Notes: generated by a model not told the origin, from the letters alone. A stretch of DNA of 64,000 nt from Platynereis dumerilii (GCA_026936325.1 JAPTHN010000001.1:4042560-4106559), one strand, 5' to 3'. Shown: positions 12,105-22,575, numbered from the stretch's first letter. Program-made: numbers and translations.

Positions 12105-12365
12105 CATAGAGCCATATATCACTAATCTGTTTTTGCAGATTTGTACATAATTTACAATAATTTGATGTCAGCTCTCAAGACAGTCTGCAGCTGTGAAATT
12201 GGAGACGGCCCATTTTGTGTAATCCCTCTATTGCGCTATTAATGCAACACCATTCCATGCGGAAAGTTAGCAGATACAGAAGTACGTTTTATTAGCTTCA
12301 TGTCTACATATGTCAGTTTCTACATTTTGTGTGGTGATATGTTTCATTTGTCTATCGATCTTTTT
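12105..12365. promoter_or_regulatory. Conserved block l, copy 1 of 4
   Basis: This is shared with 21775-22035, 25800-26070 and 30785-31045. Anchors in common order are TACATAATTTACAATAATTT, CCCATTTTGTGTAATCCCTC, ATTAATGCAACACCATTCCA and TGCGGAAAGT. ATTAATGC and TAATCCC are homeodomain-type cores. This copy is the most diverged on its right side and lacks the GATA-type microsatellite that follows the other three. A putative enhancer; non-coding. Confidence 0.6.
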
Positions 12366-13084
12366 ATTTATGACAAAAGCCACAAGGTTTCGTACCAATG
12401 TACATGTTTCTTTGACTGATTGACCTCGACATGTCAAAATCTATAGTTGCTGCACATGAAAATCCTATCGACACAGCTGAATTTTATGGTGCATTGCTGA
12501 TAATTAGCTTTTCTACCACTGACACATATCTTCAACTTCCGGTAATATCAGTTTTTCAGGAATTGCATATCAGCAGTGTTACTGTCTTATAGTAAACATA
12601 TAATGTGTCTCACTTTCATAGCAGAACACTATACCTCACAATTCTTCTCCCCCCCCCTTTCGAAAACTAAGGGATAACATAAGATATCCTGAGGTTTTTT
12701 TTTCTGTGTGGTAAAAAAGGAAATCGGTAATAAAAAGGTTGTGTGATATAAAGATGTTCTTGTCATGACCAGCAATATAAATCTGAAACATTTCTGTTTG
12801 TCAGTGTTCGCGCAAACTAGTTACGCTAGTTTGATCTTCCAACTTGTGTTGGTGTAAAGAAAAGCCTTGCAAACATGCCAAATGTTTGGATAATCTCATA
12901 AAATATCCATCAACAAGTCTATGATATCTGCAAGTTTGCAATAACTATGATGAATGTTGCAATGGCATAAACCATTTCAGAAACTCAATATGTCTTTATT
13001 GAACTAGTCAACATTAAATCATTAAATACACAGCAGTACAGACATGTTCCATAGCCATACATGTAGGTCTATTGGTCAGTAGAT
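12366..13084. other. AT-rich stretch without recognised features
   Basis: No repeat partner or credible frame was found. It includes a C-run at about 12650-12660 and a small inverted repeat AAACTAGTTACGCTAGTTT near 12815-12832, too short to interpret. Confidence 0.4.
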
Positions 13085-13375
13085 GTGGTGGAGGCCAGGA
13101 CATGCGAGACCAAGGCAAGGCCAAAGATTTGGCATCTGACACCGAGACAAGGCAGAGACCATCAAAATATGGCTTCTAGGCCAGCCTCGAGAAGGAGGCC
13201 ATTCTCGAGAATGAGGCAAGCCTCGAGAACGAGGCTAGCCTCGACAACTAGGCCCCCATCAGAGGCCTAAAAGCACCCGCTACCAAAGCAAGGCCAAGGA
13301 TTTGGTATTCGAGACCGAGCCAAGGCCAAGGCCATTAAAATATGGCTCTGAGGCCGGCCTCGAGACCTCTAACAC
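13085..13375. repeat. GC-rich AGGCC/CTCGAG repeat
   Basis: This GC-rich island stands in strong compositional contrast to its surroundings. It consists of two related halves, about 13095-13190 and 13275-13370. Both halves share AAGGCCAA, GATTTGG, AAATATGGCT and GCCTCGAGA. The centre (13185-13250) is a run of short CTCGAGAA-GAGGC units with dyad symmetry. The 61-codon frame here simply translates the repeat. It looks like a dispersed repeat or foldback element; the family is unknown. Confidence 0.6.
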
Positions 13376-13894
13376 TAGTATACTGTAACCCCCAGTAATA
13401 AATTGTGTATTCTTTTCATCTGATATTCAATTCTATTGGTTCACACCTTAACTGAGACAATATTGCTGAGAATTTACTAAGTGTGGGACCCTTACAGTAA
13501 GTCCAGGAATGTCATTGGAAGACAACAATTGGCATATGACTTAAACCAAGTCTCGAAATTGCAGAATTGCATTTTGGGAGCTTGAGAAAAACACAGAGTA
13601 ACCTCAGTGATGAGTGATGTGACTTATTCAGCAACTTGTCCTGATAGCATTGCAAGCATAGGATATGACCTCACTAATTATGTATGAGTCATAAAGAGTA
13701 TGACACTGCAAAAGTAGTGGATATGACCTCACAAGGAACATCCAAGTGCATTTTTTACATGCTTGTAAACCATTTTTAGTTTTTAGGTGAATGCTGTTTC
13801 ACCAACTCAGGCAATGCAGGATGTCGTCTTTAAATGTAAATTTTGTGCAAACTGCTGCAGTGATAGACCACAGCTTAGACTGTTCAGATGTTTT

Positions 13895-14885
13895 TGAACA
13901 GCAATGATCACCTATAGATGCATAAACAAAAGCGCAGTGTCACTTGGCTTGTGGCAAAAGAGCCTAGAGGTTTCCTTTTGACCCATTGTGAGTCAGGTGA
14001 TGACCAAAGCTGTCTCAACAAAGTCATGAGCCGGGTGCATATTGCCTTAATTTGGCATAACTCCTGCAGCCGCTGTGGGTGGTTGCCTGTTTCTGGCCGA
14101 TTCTTTGGAGATCATCTGCAGTTGTTTCTAAAGTTTCAATCTATCCTATGGCACTGAAAAGTACACACTTTAAGTCAAAGGAGTTCAATGCAGTAACTTT
14201 GAAAAGTTCAGACAGTGAAAGTGAAATGAATGCTCCAACATCTCTGCTTGTGCAAGAGAAGTTTTTGAGTGTAATTTACCAATTTGAGGGACTGTTTGTA
14301 TAGTGTATATCTATTGGCATTTAAAAATGAAATACCACCGATTACACGAAAACTATAGAAAGAAAGCAGCTAACTGTACTATAAGATGCCCAGGATATTA
14401 AGAGTAATTACATACTCAAGGAAGATCAAACGATCAACTTTTTTGTGCAGGTACTGAACATTTCATTAAATTTCCTATAAAGTTTACCTATGTCCTCCTG
14501 GCTTATATGAATCCCTCTGATTCTCTCACAGAAAAATGTTCATCTTTGGATTGCAGGCATCGATTTGTTTTTTTAGTTGCCGAATGTGCAAAATCCCTCC
14601 TCCTGTGCTCATATTCGATCCACATTGAGTAGAGCTGTCACCCGCTAATGACAAATGCCTTTTGGGTAACTCAGTTATAATTTCACTAAAAATGTAGCTG
14701 CTGTCTGATTAATTATTCAAAGGATATCTATATGGCTCGCTTGACCCTTGGGAATATGGTACAATAACTCACCATTCCCCTGGTACAGGATCATGGTATT
14801 CAATGTGCTCTACTGACAGTCTGTAGCCAAGCTGTTAGCAGTTTTATGAACCCCCGAAGGCCAATATATCAAGTTTATGCATGAG
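13895..14885. repeat. Family I, third diverged copy (blocks b and c)
   Basis: Bases 13900-14060 align with 1165-1315 and 7325-7485 (shared GTGTCACTTGGC-type text, CCCATTGTGAGTCAGG and AGGGTGCATATTGCCTTAATTTG with small changes). Bases 14626-14885 are block c. The DNA between them has drifted much further. This copy is older than, or less homogenised than, A and B. Two overlapping short frames here have no partners in A or B. Confidence 0.75.
14626..14885. promoter_or_regulatory. Conserved block c, third copy (putative enhancer)
   Basis: TTAATTATTCAAAGG is retained intact at 14709-14723, in a unit whose surroundings have largely diverged from A and B. TAGCCAAGCTGTTAGCAGTT is also unchanged. 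Retention of exactly these parts in the oldest copy is the best argument that block c is constrained. Confidence 0.6.
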
Positions 14886-15330
14886 AAAAAAGAAAAGAAG
14901 GGTTAATTTTCTGAACTGACTACATGTCATTCAAGTTATCCCATGATTGTTTTCCCTTTGTGTGAAGGATAAAATTTAAAACTGAATTAATTTCACATCA
15001 ACATCGTCCGGAAACATTGGGAATCTTGACTCTTGTGTACACAATCAAAATGACACATCACATTTTAATCATCTAAATATATGCAGACCCTCTTTTCTGA
15101 TAAAAGGAGGATAGGATCGATGAGCATGAATACATGAAGTACCTGCCAATGGTCTCAGGGAGGATAAATATAAAGACGCAATTCATACTCAATGATTAAC
15201 ACCAATAGTGTAACAGCTGAATCCAACAAACCCATGAACAATCTCATTTTGTAAAATAACTTTTAGTTACCATTCAAATTAATATCAATAAAACGATAAT
15301 AATATCAAAATTATTGAATTATGCTGACAA
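14886..15330. other. Stretch without recognised features
   Basis: AT-rich DNA between block c of the third copy and the hairpin transposon at 15331. No frame or repeat was recognised. Confidence 0.4.
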
Positions 15331-16070
15331 CTCCAGTGACTTAATGTAAAAATTAAGGCAAAAATTGACAAAATTCCAAATTATTTAATTCCCTGTGATG
15401 TTTTAAGCCACAGAATGATTATTTCTTAAAAATAATCATGAAAATTAATATTTTTTTCTCGCGTTGGAGATATTTTTGTCTTCATGCCATTTCAGGGCAT
15501 TATAGGCCTATAAATAGCCTATAAATAGCCATATTTGGCACACACCCCTGGCGCCACCCTATGGCAACAGCAATAACAAAATAAATTTTTAATAATGTTT
15601 TCCAAGGCCTAAACAATCAATTTTGTGGAGGGACAATTTTGAGATAGCCCCTTATTGGTCTAAAAATAGCCAAAAACTGGTTTTCCCGCCAAAATTTCAG
15701 CCCTGTTTTTGGCGGGAAAACAACGTTTTGCCTGTTTTTAGCCAAAAAAAGGGCTATCTCAAAATTGTCCCTCCAGATAATTGTTTTTTGAGGCTTCAGA
15801 AAACAATATTAAAAGTTAGTTTTGTTATGGCTGTTGCCATAGCGTGGCTCCAGGGGTGGGTGCCAAATATGGCTCTTTATAGGCTATTTATAGGCCTATA
15901 ATTGACTGAAATTGCATGAAAGCACAAATATTTCCTGCCTGAGACAAAAAATGTTATTTTTCATGAATATTTAAAGGAAATTATTATTTTGTGCCTTTAA
16001 AGTTCACAGAAAATTGAGTAATTCAGATTTATGGTAATTTCGCCTAAATTTTTACATTAACTCACTGGAG
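15331..16070. mobile_element. Long hairpin MITE carrying paired E2F-like sites
   Basis: This is a 740 bp element that is almost entirely one inverted repeat. The left arm starts CTCCAGTGACTTAATGTAAA. The right arm ends with the complement (CTCCAGTGAGTTAATGTAAA reversed). Further inward, TAGGCCTATAAATAG and CCACCCCTGG-type segments mirror each other, as do GGGACAATTTTGAGATAGCC and its complement. At the centre TTTTCCCGCCAAAA (15681-15694) and TTTTTGGCGGGAAAA (15706-15720) form two opposed E2F consensus sites. A target duplication is not clear. The 92-codon frame 15623-15901 lies across the hairpin and is not a gene. Confidence 0.85.
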
Positions 16071-16479
16071 AAGTGCAAAGAGGTCTTTCAAAAAGAAGTT
16101 CTTGTGTACCTAACAGTATTTAATCAAAGGTTACCCATTCTGACTGAGCTAACTGAGTTAATCTAACTGACTTAATCTGGACAGAAAAGGGGTCTAATTT
16201 GAACTCGGTCAATAAGTTCTATCAAAGGTCTCATCTGTAAGAACTTAGCAAAGTCCTAAAATGGCCACTTTCTGTCCATATGAAGTTAGCAAGCTCAGTT
16301 TGAGGGTGTTACATTTGAATATACTGGTGATGTATACAAGTGAAGACAAGAATAGATCTATGAGATTTGGCCTGTGGTCTTTCAAAGAAAACTGACCCTA
16401 ATTGTCGTATCTTGAAAAAATATTTCCTTATCGACTTACACAATACTAACTGAACAAAATCCAAGCTGGATGTCATTCC

Positions 16480-16690
16480 GCTGGGTCTTTAAATTGGCGG
16501 CCCCTTGTATCAGTGTCTATGCTGGCCAAGTAAAAAATCCCTCTCATGGGGTAAATGTGTAACATGTTGAGGACTCCTGCTCTCTCTCCCATCTCATCAA
16601 TCAACCGGTTAACCCTTGTAGCGCCCAGAACTGGGCTTAGAGGGCTGCATTAACAATATCTATCTATGTCTATCTATCTTACTGACCAAC
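16480..16690 (+). mobile_element. SINE body, family 1b
   Basis: This matches 41168-41345 and 50690-50880 (GGGGTAAATG, CAACATGTTGAGGACTC, TCTCTCTC, ATCTCATCAATC) and ends in a degenerate (TATC)n tail at 16660-16680. Its layout (CAGTGT.CTA.GCTGG, then a TCTCATCT stretch) parallels the SINE at 19856-20160, so I treat it as a related subfamily. No tRNA-like head was found here. It lies near the left edge of block n. Confidence 0.65.
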
Positions 16691-16699
16691 AGAATTTGT

Positions 16700-17500
16700 A
16701 AATTGCAATTTTTGTATTAGCACCTTGAGCTGTTGGGAATCTGTAGTCCAAATTTGTGTTCAAAAACTCCATTTATAATGGATATGATAAACAAGCCTGT
16801 AGATAGCTTATTTCCAGGGAAGAGTATATCAACTGTCAGAATCTATTTGGCCTTGGGACATGAGTAACGGTCATATGGCATCACCACATGCCTAAAGTTG
16901 CTGCTGTAGGAAACTGAAGCTGGATGGTCATATTCATTGAGATAGGTTAGAACATTAAATATCAAATTTGGTCACTGATTCGTAATAAATGACTATGCAG
17001 GTCAGAGTAGACAGCTTCGGATGTTTTTTTTTTACAACAGTGAATAATTCACTTGTTGTGGTGGAAGTTTGCTTTTCTATTCATTCTAATATCACTTTTT
17101 TAAAGAAATGAAAATGATCTTCCAATGATTATTCTTGTTAAACAGTTTGCATAACTGCAAGAGTATTATATATTTTGTCAAGCAGAAAACAAGAATTTAC
17201 TGGTGTCTTGAGACACACTGAGGGACATCGTTTTTGCAAAATCCACAATCAGTTTCTATGCTCATTGGCTTTTCACTAAGAAATAATTGCTCACTACCAA
17301 AGGAATTCACCAAAGAAATAAACATTCAACCCATTCCCATTTATTATTTTTCTTCAAGGCTGATCTATGGTTAGAAAACAAGACGTCTTTAAAACTGTTG
17401 CACAACCAATGCTGTTGGCACCTTAATGAGACATTGTGTCAGAAATTGCCAAAGGACTCTTCTTTTTGAAATTTCTCATTTCAAATAATTCTCATTTTGA
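16700..17500. repeat. Block n, copy 1
   Basis: This is colinear with 28280-29400. Shared anchors are ACCTTGAGCTGTT, ATATCAACTGTC, TTTGGCCTTGGGACA, GGCATCACCA, AGACAGCTTC near 17015, TTCTCAT-type text and CCAAAGGA near 17450. Divergence is substantial, so this is an old duplication. Copy 2 contains a g-like stretch and a small transposon end that this copy lacks. No frame is shared. Confidence 0.7.
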
Positions 17501-17818
17501 TACATTCATGTAAGGGCTCCACAAGGCTATTAACATTCCTGATTAGCTTCGGCGGCTGGTGAAAGGATGTCTTTTACAGAATATAATCATCAAGACAATG
17601 GCCAGTTCTTTTGAATGATCTTACAAATGAGCAGCCGCCCACTTTCATAACGCCTTGCTCATAATCCTTTTTATTTTTATGCTAATACAAATGCGGAAGG
17701 GTACTGGCATATCATATGTTTGCAATGAAAATAGATTCATACACTGGTGAATCAAATTGGACATTGACAATTAGTACGATACTGGAATAAAAATTAAACT
17801 GAATAATGATGGTGCAGA
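17501..17818. promoter_or_regulatory. Possible single-copy conserved element
   Basis: Bases about 17515-17700 are less AT-rich than their surroundings. They contain GATTAGCTTCGGCGGCTGG, ATAATCATCAAG and TTTTTATGCTAATACAAATG, with homeodomain- and POU-like cores. There is no internal copy to compare with, so this is only a guess from composition. Confidence 0.3.
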
Positions 17819-18217
17819 AATTGATCACCTTGAAACTTGTAAACTTGTCAATCTTGCTGAAACTAATCTTGGCGCGACCTTATTTCCAATTATTAATTTT
17901 AACACAGGCTGATGTTTCAAAGATAATTAAATGATTCTGAAACAGGTGCAACATGAATGACCAAGTCACATCTGTGAATGTAACAAACATGGTTGAACTG
18001 CCTGATGGCTAAAAAGGAAAAATGATGAGATATTGTGTAACAGTACCAGCCACGAGAGCCACGGCACCCGCATGTTGCACATATCGCTCAAGCAGCTAGC
18101 ATATGGAGGAGCCATGGTGATTCCAAACAGAAAAGCCTCAGTTTGTTTTCAAATGTATCTTAAATGTACCTTAAATGCAGTAGTTCCTGCAACAAGGAAA
18201 CTCTTTTTATCACACTT
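17819..18217 (+). promoter_or_regulatory. Conserved block t, forward copy (ultra-identical core)
   Basis: Bases 17819-17890 (72 bp) and 18023-18217 (195 bp) are identical to the inverted copy at 21320-21739. The single exception is a 24 bp tandem duplication present only in that copy. The 130 bp between the identical runs carry many substitutions and indels. The core includes CAAGCAGCTAGCATATGG and ACCTTAAATGCAGTAGTTCC. A frame (18033-18245) crosses the core but starts without ATG and its end differs between copies, so coding is not supported. I infer a strongly constrained non-coding element, or a patch of gene conversion. Confidence 0.7.
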
Positions 18218-18239
18218 AATTGATATCAAGCTGCCAAAT

Positions 18240-18645
18240 TACTGAATACCACACAATTTCTTCCAGTCTGCGTAAGCAAGGATTTAAATTCTGATCACAT
18301 GGTCTACTATTTGGAGCCAGTAGACAATAACTGTGAAACAGTTTGTTGGATAATGACAAAGATAGATGGTCGACACAATCATAAAGATCTCTCAGGAGGT
18401 TCAAATCATGAAGGGGCACGAGCGCATTGAGGTCAGAGCACACTCGATCCAGGCTTGTTACATCAAAGACATTTAAGAAAGCTTCTCGGTCATGTTCTCA
18501 TAAATATTGGGTTTTTCCTTGCGGTGTTACTACTTGTGTGAAAGTTCTGTGGTGTATTGACATGCAGAAAGTGTTTCTTTGTCTCAGCTGTCTTTTATGT
18601 AAAGGTCCTCACAAACATTACACTACCACTGAGTGCATTTGAGTG
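18240..18645. repeat. Block h, third diverged copy
   Basis: Similarity to 4900-5140 and 10920-11160 is visible in GAGGTC.GAGCACACTC, CCAGGCT, CATCAAAGACAT.TAA and TGTGGTGTATTGA-type text, but with many changes. It sits between block t and block i, the same order (h before i) as in copies A and B. Confidence 0.65.
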
Positions 18646-19194
18646 TCCTTTAATAATAATAATATTGTAACAAATTTAGAACTTGTTTTAGTTGACCATG
18701 TTCAACTTACTTCAAACGATCCAGCTGTACCTTGGTCCAAAACACAAAATAAAAGATGAATTTTTCAGCTTGATCGATGAATATTTAGGCGTGCCTCCGA
18801 AAACATATTTCCTGTGAATTTTTCAATTTTGTATATCAGTGTAGTCGCATAAATAATTCAAAGTAAAAACACATGCTGGGGTATGGCATCAACATTATTG
18901 CAATGAAAGCGTAGCTACCAGGTATTCATTTTGAAGGAAATTTTAAGCAGAATCCAAATATGTTATTATTTTTCTTCAACTGCGAAGTTACAGCTACCAG
19001 CTAATTTTTTTTATTTTTCATGGGGCCGCTTGTGCACCATAAGGTTCAGGAGGATAAACACTTAAAAGCAAATCACATTGACAAATATCAAGATTGTTTC
19101 ACCTCTGATTCAGGTCAGGACTGTTACCAGAGAGATCAATATTTCATCTAATATCATAATTTTTCTTTTTAATCTATCTTGGAACTGCATCTTC
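18646..19194. other. Stretch between blocks h and i
   Basis: AT-rich, with a short (AAT)n tract at about 18650-18662. No frame or repeat partner was recognised. In units A and B, h and i are adjacent, so this is extra DNA in the third copy. Confidence 0.4.
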
Positions 19195-19480
19195 CACTTT
19201 TACAGCCGCATATAATGGCTGTATTGATAGAAGTGCTCATCAACGGGACAGGGGAGAGGGTTATCGTCCAGGCTCTGTGAAAAACATGCTCGACTGGCAG
19301 ACTGAAGAAGCAAATGATGGATGAGATGGGGTCTGCTCCCCTCAGCTGCCGTACCTGTGTAATTATGATGACCCCTGACCCCCAAGAACCCCAGTAACTT
19401 GAGCCTCACTCTTGTATCAACCCTGCTGGATGTTGATCTAGCTTCTGCCTAGTGTGATGCCACAGTGAACTAACTGTTGT
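19195..19480. promoter_or_regulatory. Conserved block i, copy 3 of 5 (long form)
   Basis: This is the longer form of the element, also at 22285-22575 and 29410-29690. It begins near AGTGCTCATCAACGGGACAG and runs past GATGGATGAGATGG to CCACAGTGAACTAACTGTTG. The three long forms are about equally related to one another. Reading frames differ between them. Confidence 0.65.
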
Positions 19481-19855
19481 CGACTAAAGACACTAATAAA
19501 AAAAATTGAAAAATATAATTAGTTCCAAGCCACTTGTTCAAAAGATATGATATGTGTTTTGTATGTATACATTAAGCTTCTTCTATATACTGATATACTT
19601 ATACTGATGGTCTCAATTTTGGTGATTTCACAATTGCTTCATTCAACATTGCAGAACTTTATCATTTATATTTTTTTGTATAAATTTGTAACTTGTTCCA
19701 GGGAAGAATGTAAAATGTGAATGTGTTATATAGATAAATGTCTATTGTCTATGGTGTGATCTGCCATATGCATGGTTTGAAAAATTCAAGCAGGGGAGTC
19801 AATCAAATGGTGTATAACCCTGGAAGCTTACTAATTATCGTTTTCATATATTTTG
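19481..19855. repeat. Block j, copy 1 of 3
   Basis: This diverged stretch also follows block i at about 22580-22750 and 29690-29880 (shared CCAAGCCACTT, AAAAGATAT and GATGGTCTCAATTTTGG-like text). It is poorly conserved and best treated as passenger DNA of the duplicated unit. Confidence 0.5.
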
Positions 19856-20160
19856 GAGTTCCTCCGTGGCCTAATGGTTAAGAGTGCTTGTTTGCACAAC
19901 CACTGGCTCTGAGGGCGTGGGTTCGAATCCCACCCTGGAACTCAATTTAGTCCGAGCCCATGGGACATTAAATGGAGGCGGGTTGTATCCAGTGTTCTAC
20001 GCTGGGGCAAATGAAAGACCCTGGGCATCCCTGAATTAATAGGGTATGTACCAGACTCACAGTCTTCTCATCTCATCATCATACGGCGATTGCCTGCCTT
20101 GATATAGCCCACTAAGGTGCTGCAGAGGCGTAAAACACAAACAAACAAACAAAACAAACA
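19856..20160 (+). mobile_element. tRNA-derived SINE, family 1, near full length
   Basis: The 88 nt head at 19856-19943 folds like a tRNA: GAGTTCC pairs with GGAACTC, TGGCCTAATGG (19867-19877) serves as the pol III A box, and GGGTTCGAATCC (19919-19930) as the B box. The body runs to about 20130 and the tail is (ACAAAC)n. It is a retroposon, not a tRNA gene, because the body and tail recur at 56544-56766 (minus strand) and related text occurs at 44640-44835 and 55140-55340. It is inserted between blocks j and k of one unit and is absent from the other two. Confidence 0.88.
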
Positions 20161-20555
20161 TATATTTTGTTTTTCCAGTTAGTACTTTGCTTTATGCCAA
20201 GACTGTGATGTCACAGATCTAGCTGCATAACTCCGTTTATCACAAGCACAGATTTCAAGAAACCATTGGTTAGGTTGATAGATGCTTCAAAAAGTGAAGA
20301 GTCACAATGACTGATAACAAATTTTAAAAAGTGATTTGAAATAGTGATGACCAGTGTCTTGGGGAAAAACAATTAAACAGACTCTGTTTGGGAAACATTG
20401 AAACCGAGATTCTTCTTGTAAGGTGTAACATTCGACTTAGACAGGAGATTTTTGTTGTGGTTGTACACAAAAAATCAACATTGCCTGGCTATTGAAAATT
20501 CCTTTGTTATTGACCGTGATGTCAAACTTTAAACTGAGTGCCACAGATTGAAGAT
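20161..20555. other. Stretch without recognised features
   Basis: AT-rich spacer between the SINE and block k. No frame or repeat partner was recognised. Confidence 0.4.
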
Positions 20556-21300
20556 TGGACCAATCATGTTGAAAGATACCCTGATGATGTCAGTGACATG
20601 TCACGGATCAATTGCAAAACAAACTTTAAAAAAAACAACAACTCATACATGCAGCCATGTAAACGATAATAAAGCCATCCATGATTTTTCTTCCTGGTGT
20701 AGATCAAAATAGGCAGAATGATACAAATTGCACAGGTTAACTGAGAGTACAAAAATAGCCTGGTTGGCCATTCACAAAATACCAGGAATAAAATTTCTAG
20801 AAAACTTCTACTTACAATATAGACATTATCTATAAGAAGGTTCATAATTTTAGGATCCCTGCTTCTGAAGGAAACTAAAGGTTTGGTGTCAAAGAGATTA
20901 GAATGTAACAATTTGCATCAAAGAGATTATTTGATCAAAAGGGAATGAAACTGTTTATGTCATTATTTAGGTCACAGTAATAGAGAGTAGCAGAGCCATG
21001 TACTTGGACAAGGAGGAAATTGGATGACCTTCTTACATTTAATCTGATTTTGAAGTCTCATTCCTTCTTTATCAGGTTCAATGTGGTGGGCTACTCATTA
21101 TGACAGTCTTGCTTAATTATTGTTTCTTCTAGTCAAGATTTTAACAGTACACCTCTCAGATATTGGCTGGACTTTTCCCAATGAATTGTACATTGTTAAC
21201 TACAAGTATAAAACATTGAAAGCCTGACATGACAGAGTCAAGATAAACTGTCTCCCCAATGAAGAAATAATAAGTGTTTGACAAATAGATGAGAATTTTT
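20556..21300. repeat. Block k, copy 1 of 3
   Basis: This matches 22760-23330 and 29940-30660. The best-kept part is around 20900-21120: TTTGCATCAAAGAGATTA, GATCAAAAGGGAATGAAACT, TTATTTAGGTC, GGCAGAGCCATGTACTT-like text and ATGACAGTCTTGCT. GATCAAAAG and ATCAAAG are TCF/LEF-like. A 115-codon minus-strand frame (20564-20911) is not kept in the other copies. Possibly regulatory. Confidence 0.6.
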
Positions 21301-21319
21301 AAAAATCCTTGCTTACGCA

Positions 21320-21739
21320 AAGTGTGATAAAAAGAGTTTCCTTGTTGCAGGAACTACTGCATTTAAGGTACATTTAAGATACATTTGAAAACAAACTGAG
21401 GCTTTTCTGTTTGGAATCACCATGGCTCCTCCATATGCTAGCTGCTTGGCTCCTCCATATGCTAGCTGCTTGAGCGATATGTGCAACATGCGGGTGCCGT
21501 GGCTCTCGTGGCTGGTACTGTTACACAATATCTCATCAATTTTTACTTTTTAGCCAGCCGTGTTTGCTACATTCACAGGTGTGACTTGATCATTCATTGT
21601 GCACCTCTTTCAGAATCATTTAATTATCTTTGAAACATTAGCCATGGTTAAAATTAATTTCTGCTGCATTGGAAATAAGGTCGCGCCAAGATTAGTTTCA
21701 GCAAGATTGACAAGTTTACAAGTTTCAAGGTGATCAATT
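21320..21739 (-). promoter_or_regulatory. Conserved block t, inverted copy with 24 bp core duplication
   Basis: This is the reverse complement of 17819-18217. Runs 21320-21538 and 21668-21739 are identical to the forward copy, except that here a 24 bp piece (minus strand AAGCAGCTAGCATATGGAGG plus four bases) occurs twice in direct succession at about 21423-21470. Beyond 21320 the copies share TGCGTAAGCAAGGATTT, but about 50 bp present in the forward copy are missing. A short frame stays open because 24 is a multiple of three; I do not take that as proof of coding. Confidence 0.7.
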
Positions 21740-21774
21740 CATTCAGACAGACAGGTAAAATATAGAATGAGGCA

Positions 21775-22035
21775 TGGAGATGTATATACATTTATCTCTA
21801 ATCGCTTCATGTGGGCAATGCAGAATTCTTATATAATTCGTACATAATTTAAAATAATTTGATGTAGACACTTGGGACAGTCTGCATCTATGGAATGGGA
21901 GACGGTCGAATTTTTGTAATCTCTCCATTGCACCATTAATGCAACAAGTTTGATGCGGAAAGTGGGCCGATATGGAAGTACATTTTATCAGCCTCAGTAA
22001 CTGTACATGTGTTGGTTCCCACACTAATTGGGTGG
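21775..22035. promoter_or_regulatory. Conserved block l, copy 2 of 4
   Basis: This is the same element as 12105-12365, 25800-26070 and 30785-31045. Kept here are CTTATATAATTC, TACATAATTTAAAATAATTT, CCATTAATGCAACA and GATGCGGAAAGTGGGC. This copy has more changes in its centre than the two downstream copies. Confidence 0.65.
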
Positions 22036-22175
22036 AAAAATAGATGCATAAATACATGTAGTGAGAGATAGATTTGGTAACAGGTGGATAGATAAATAGA
22101 TGCTAAGATAGATAGAAAGCTATAAAGCTAGAAAGATAGATGGCTAGCTAGACAGATACATAGACAGCGATAGAC
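22036..22175. repeat. Degenerate GATA microsatellite
   Basis: Interrupted GATA/TAGA units directly follow block l. The same arrangement recurs after 26070 and 31045, so the tract was probably part of the unit before it was duplicated. Confidence 0.75.
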
Positions 22176-22284
22176 CATGTTCAGGAGAATGTAAAAAAAA
22201 TATTGTAAATGAGAGATGATGATAATAATCATATTTCATCTGATATTAACATAATTTTTTTTACGTACCATGTACTGCATCTTC

Positions 22285-22575
22285 CACTTTTAAAGGCACA
22301 CTTGTTTGTGGAATTCAATAAAAGTGCCCATCGACAGGACAAGGGAGAGGGTTGTCAACCAGGGTCTGAGAAAAACATGCTCGCCTGGCAGACTGAGGGA
22401 GCAAATGATGGATGAGATGGTGTCCGCTCTCCTCAGCTGCAGTACCTGTGTAATTATGCTGATCTCTGACCCCCAGGAACTCCAGTAACTGGAGTCACAC
22501 TCTTGAGCCAACCCTATTGGATATTGATGCAGCCTCGTCCCAGTGTGACGCCACAGTGAACTAACTGTTGTTGAC
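22285..22575. promoter_or_regulatory. Conserved block i, copy 4 of 5 (long form)
   Basis: This is a long-form copy with GATGGATGAGATGGTGTC, GCTGCAGTACCTGTGTAAT and CTGACCCCCAGGAACTCC. ACTCCAGTAACTGGAGT here could form a perfect small hairpin, but the pairing is lost in the other copies, so no conserved RNA structure is claimed. Confidence 0.65.

Noticed and set aside
15623-15901. 92-codon frame
   Set aside because: It runs through the two arms of a hairpin transposon, and the second half is the reverse complement of the first.
18033-18245. 70-codon frame in block t, with a partner at 21313-21528
   Set aside because: It lacks an ATG at its start and has different C-terminal ends in the two copies. 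The 24 bp duplication keeps the frame, but that can happen by chance (one in three).
19856-19943. Functional tRNA gene
   Set aside because: It has pol III boxes and an acceptor stem, but it is fused to a body and A-rich tail repeated elsewhere in the window, so it is a SINE head.
22306-22488. MMDEMVSALLS-type frame in block i
   Set aside because: It is open in one or two of five copies and broken by stops or shifts in the others, with no matching family that I know.
22478-22495. Conserved RNA hairpin in block i (ACTCCAGTAACTGGAGT)
   Set aside because: The perfect pairing exists only in this copy; the other four copies disrupt it without compensating changes.
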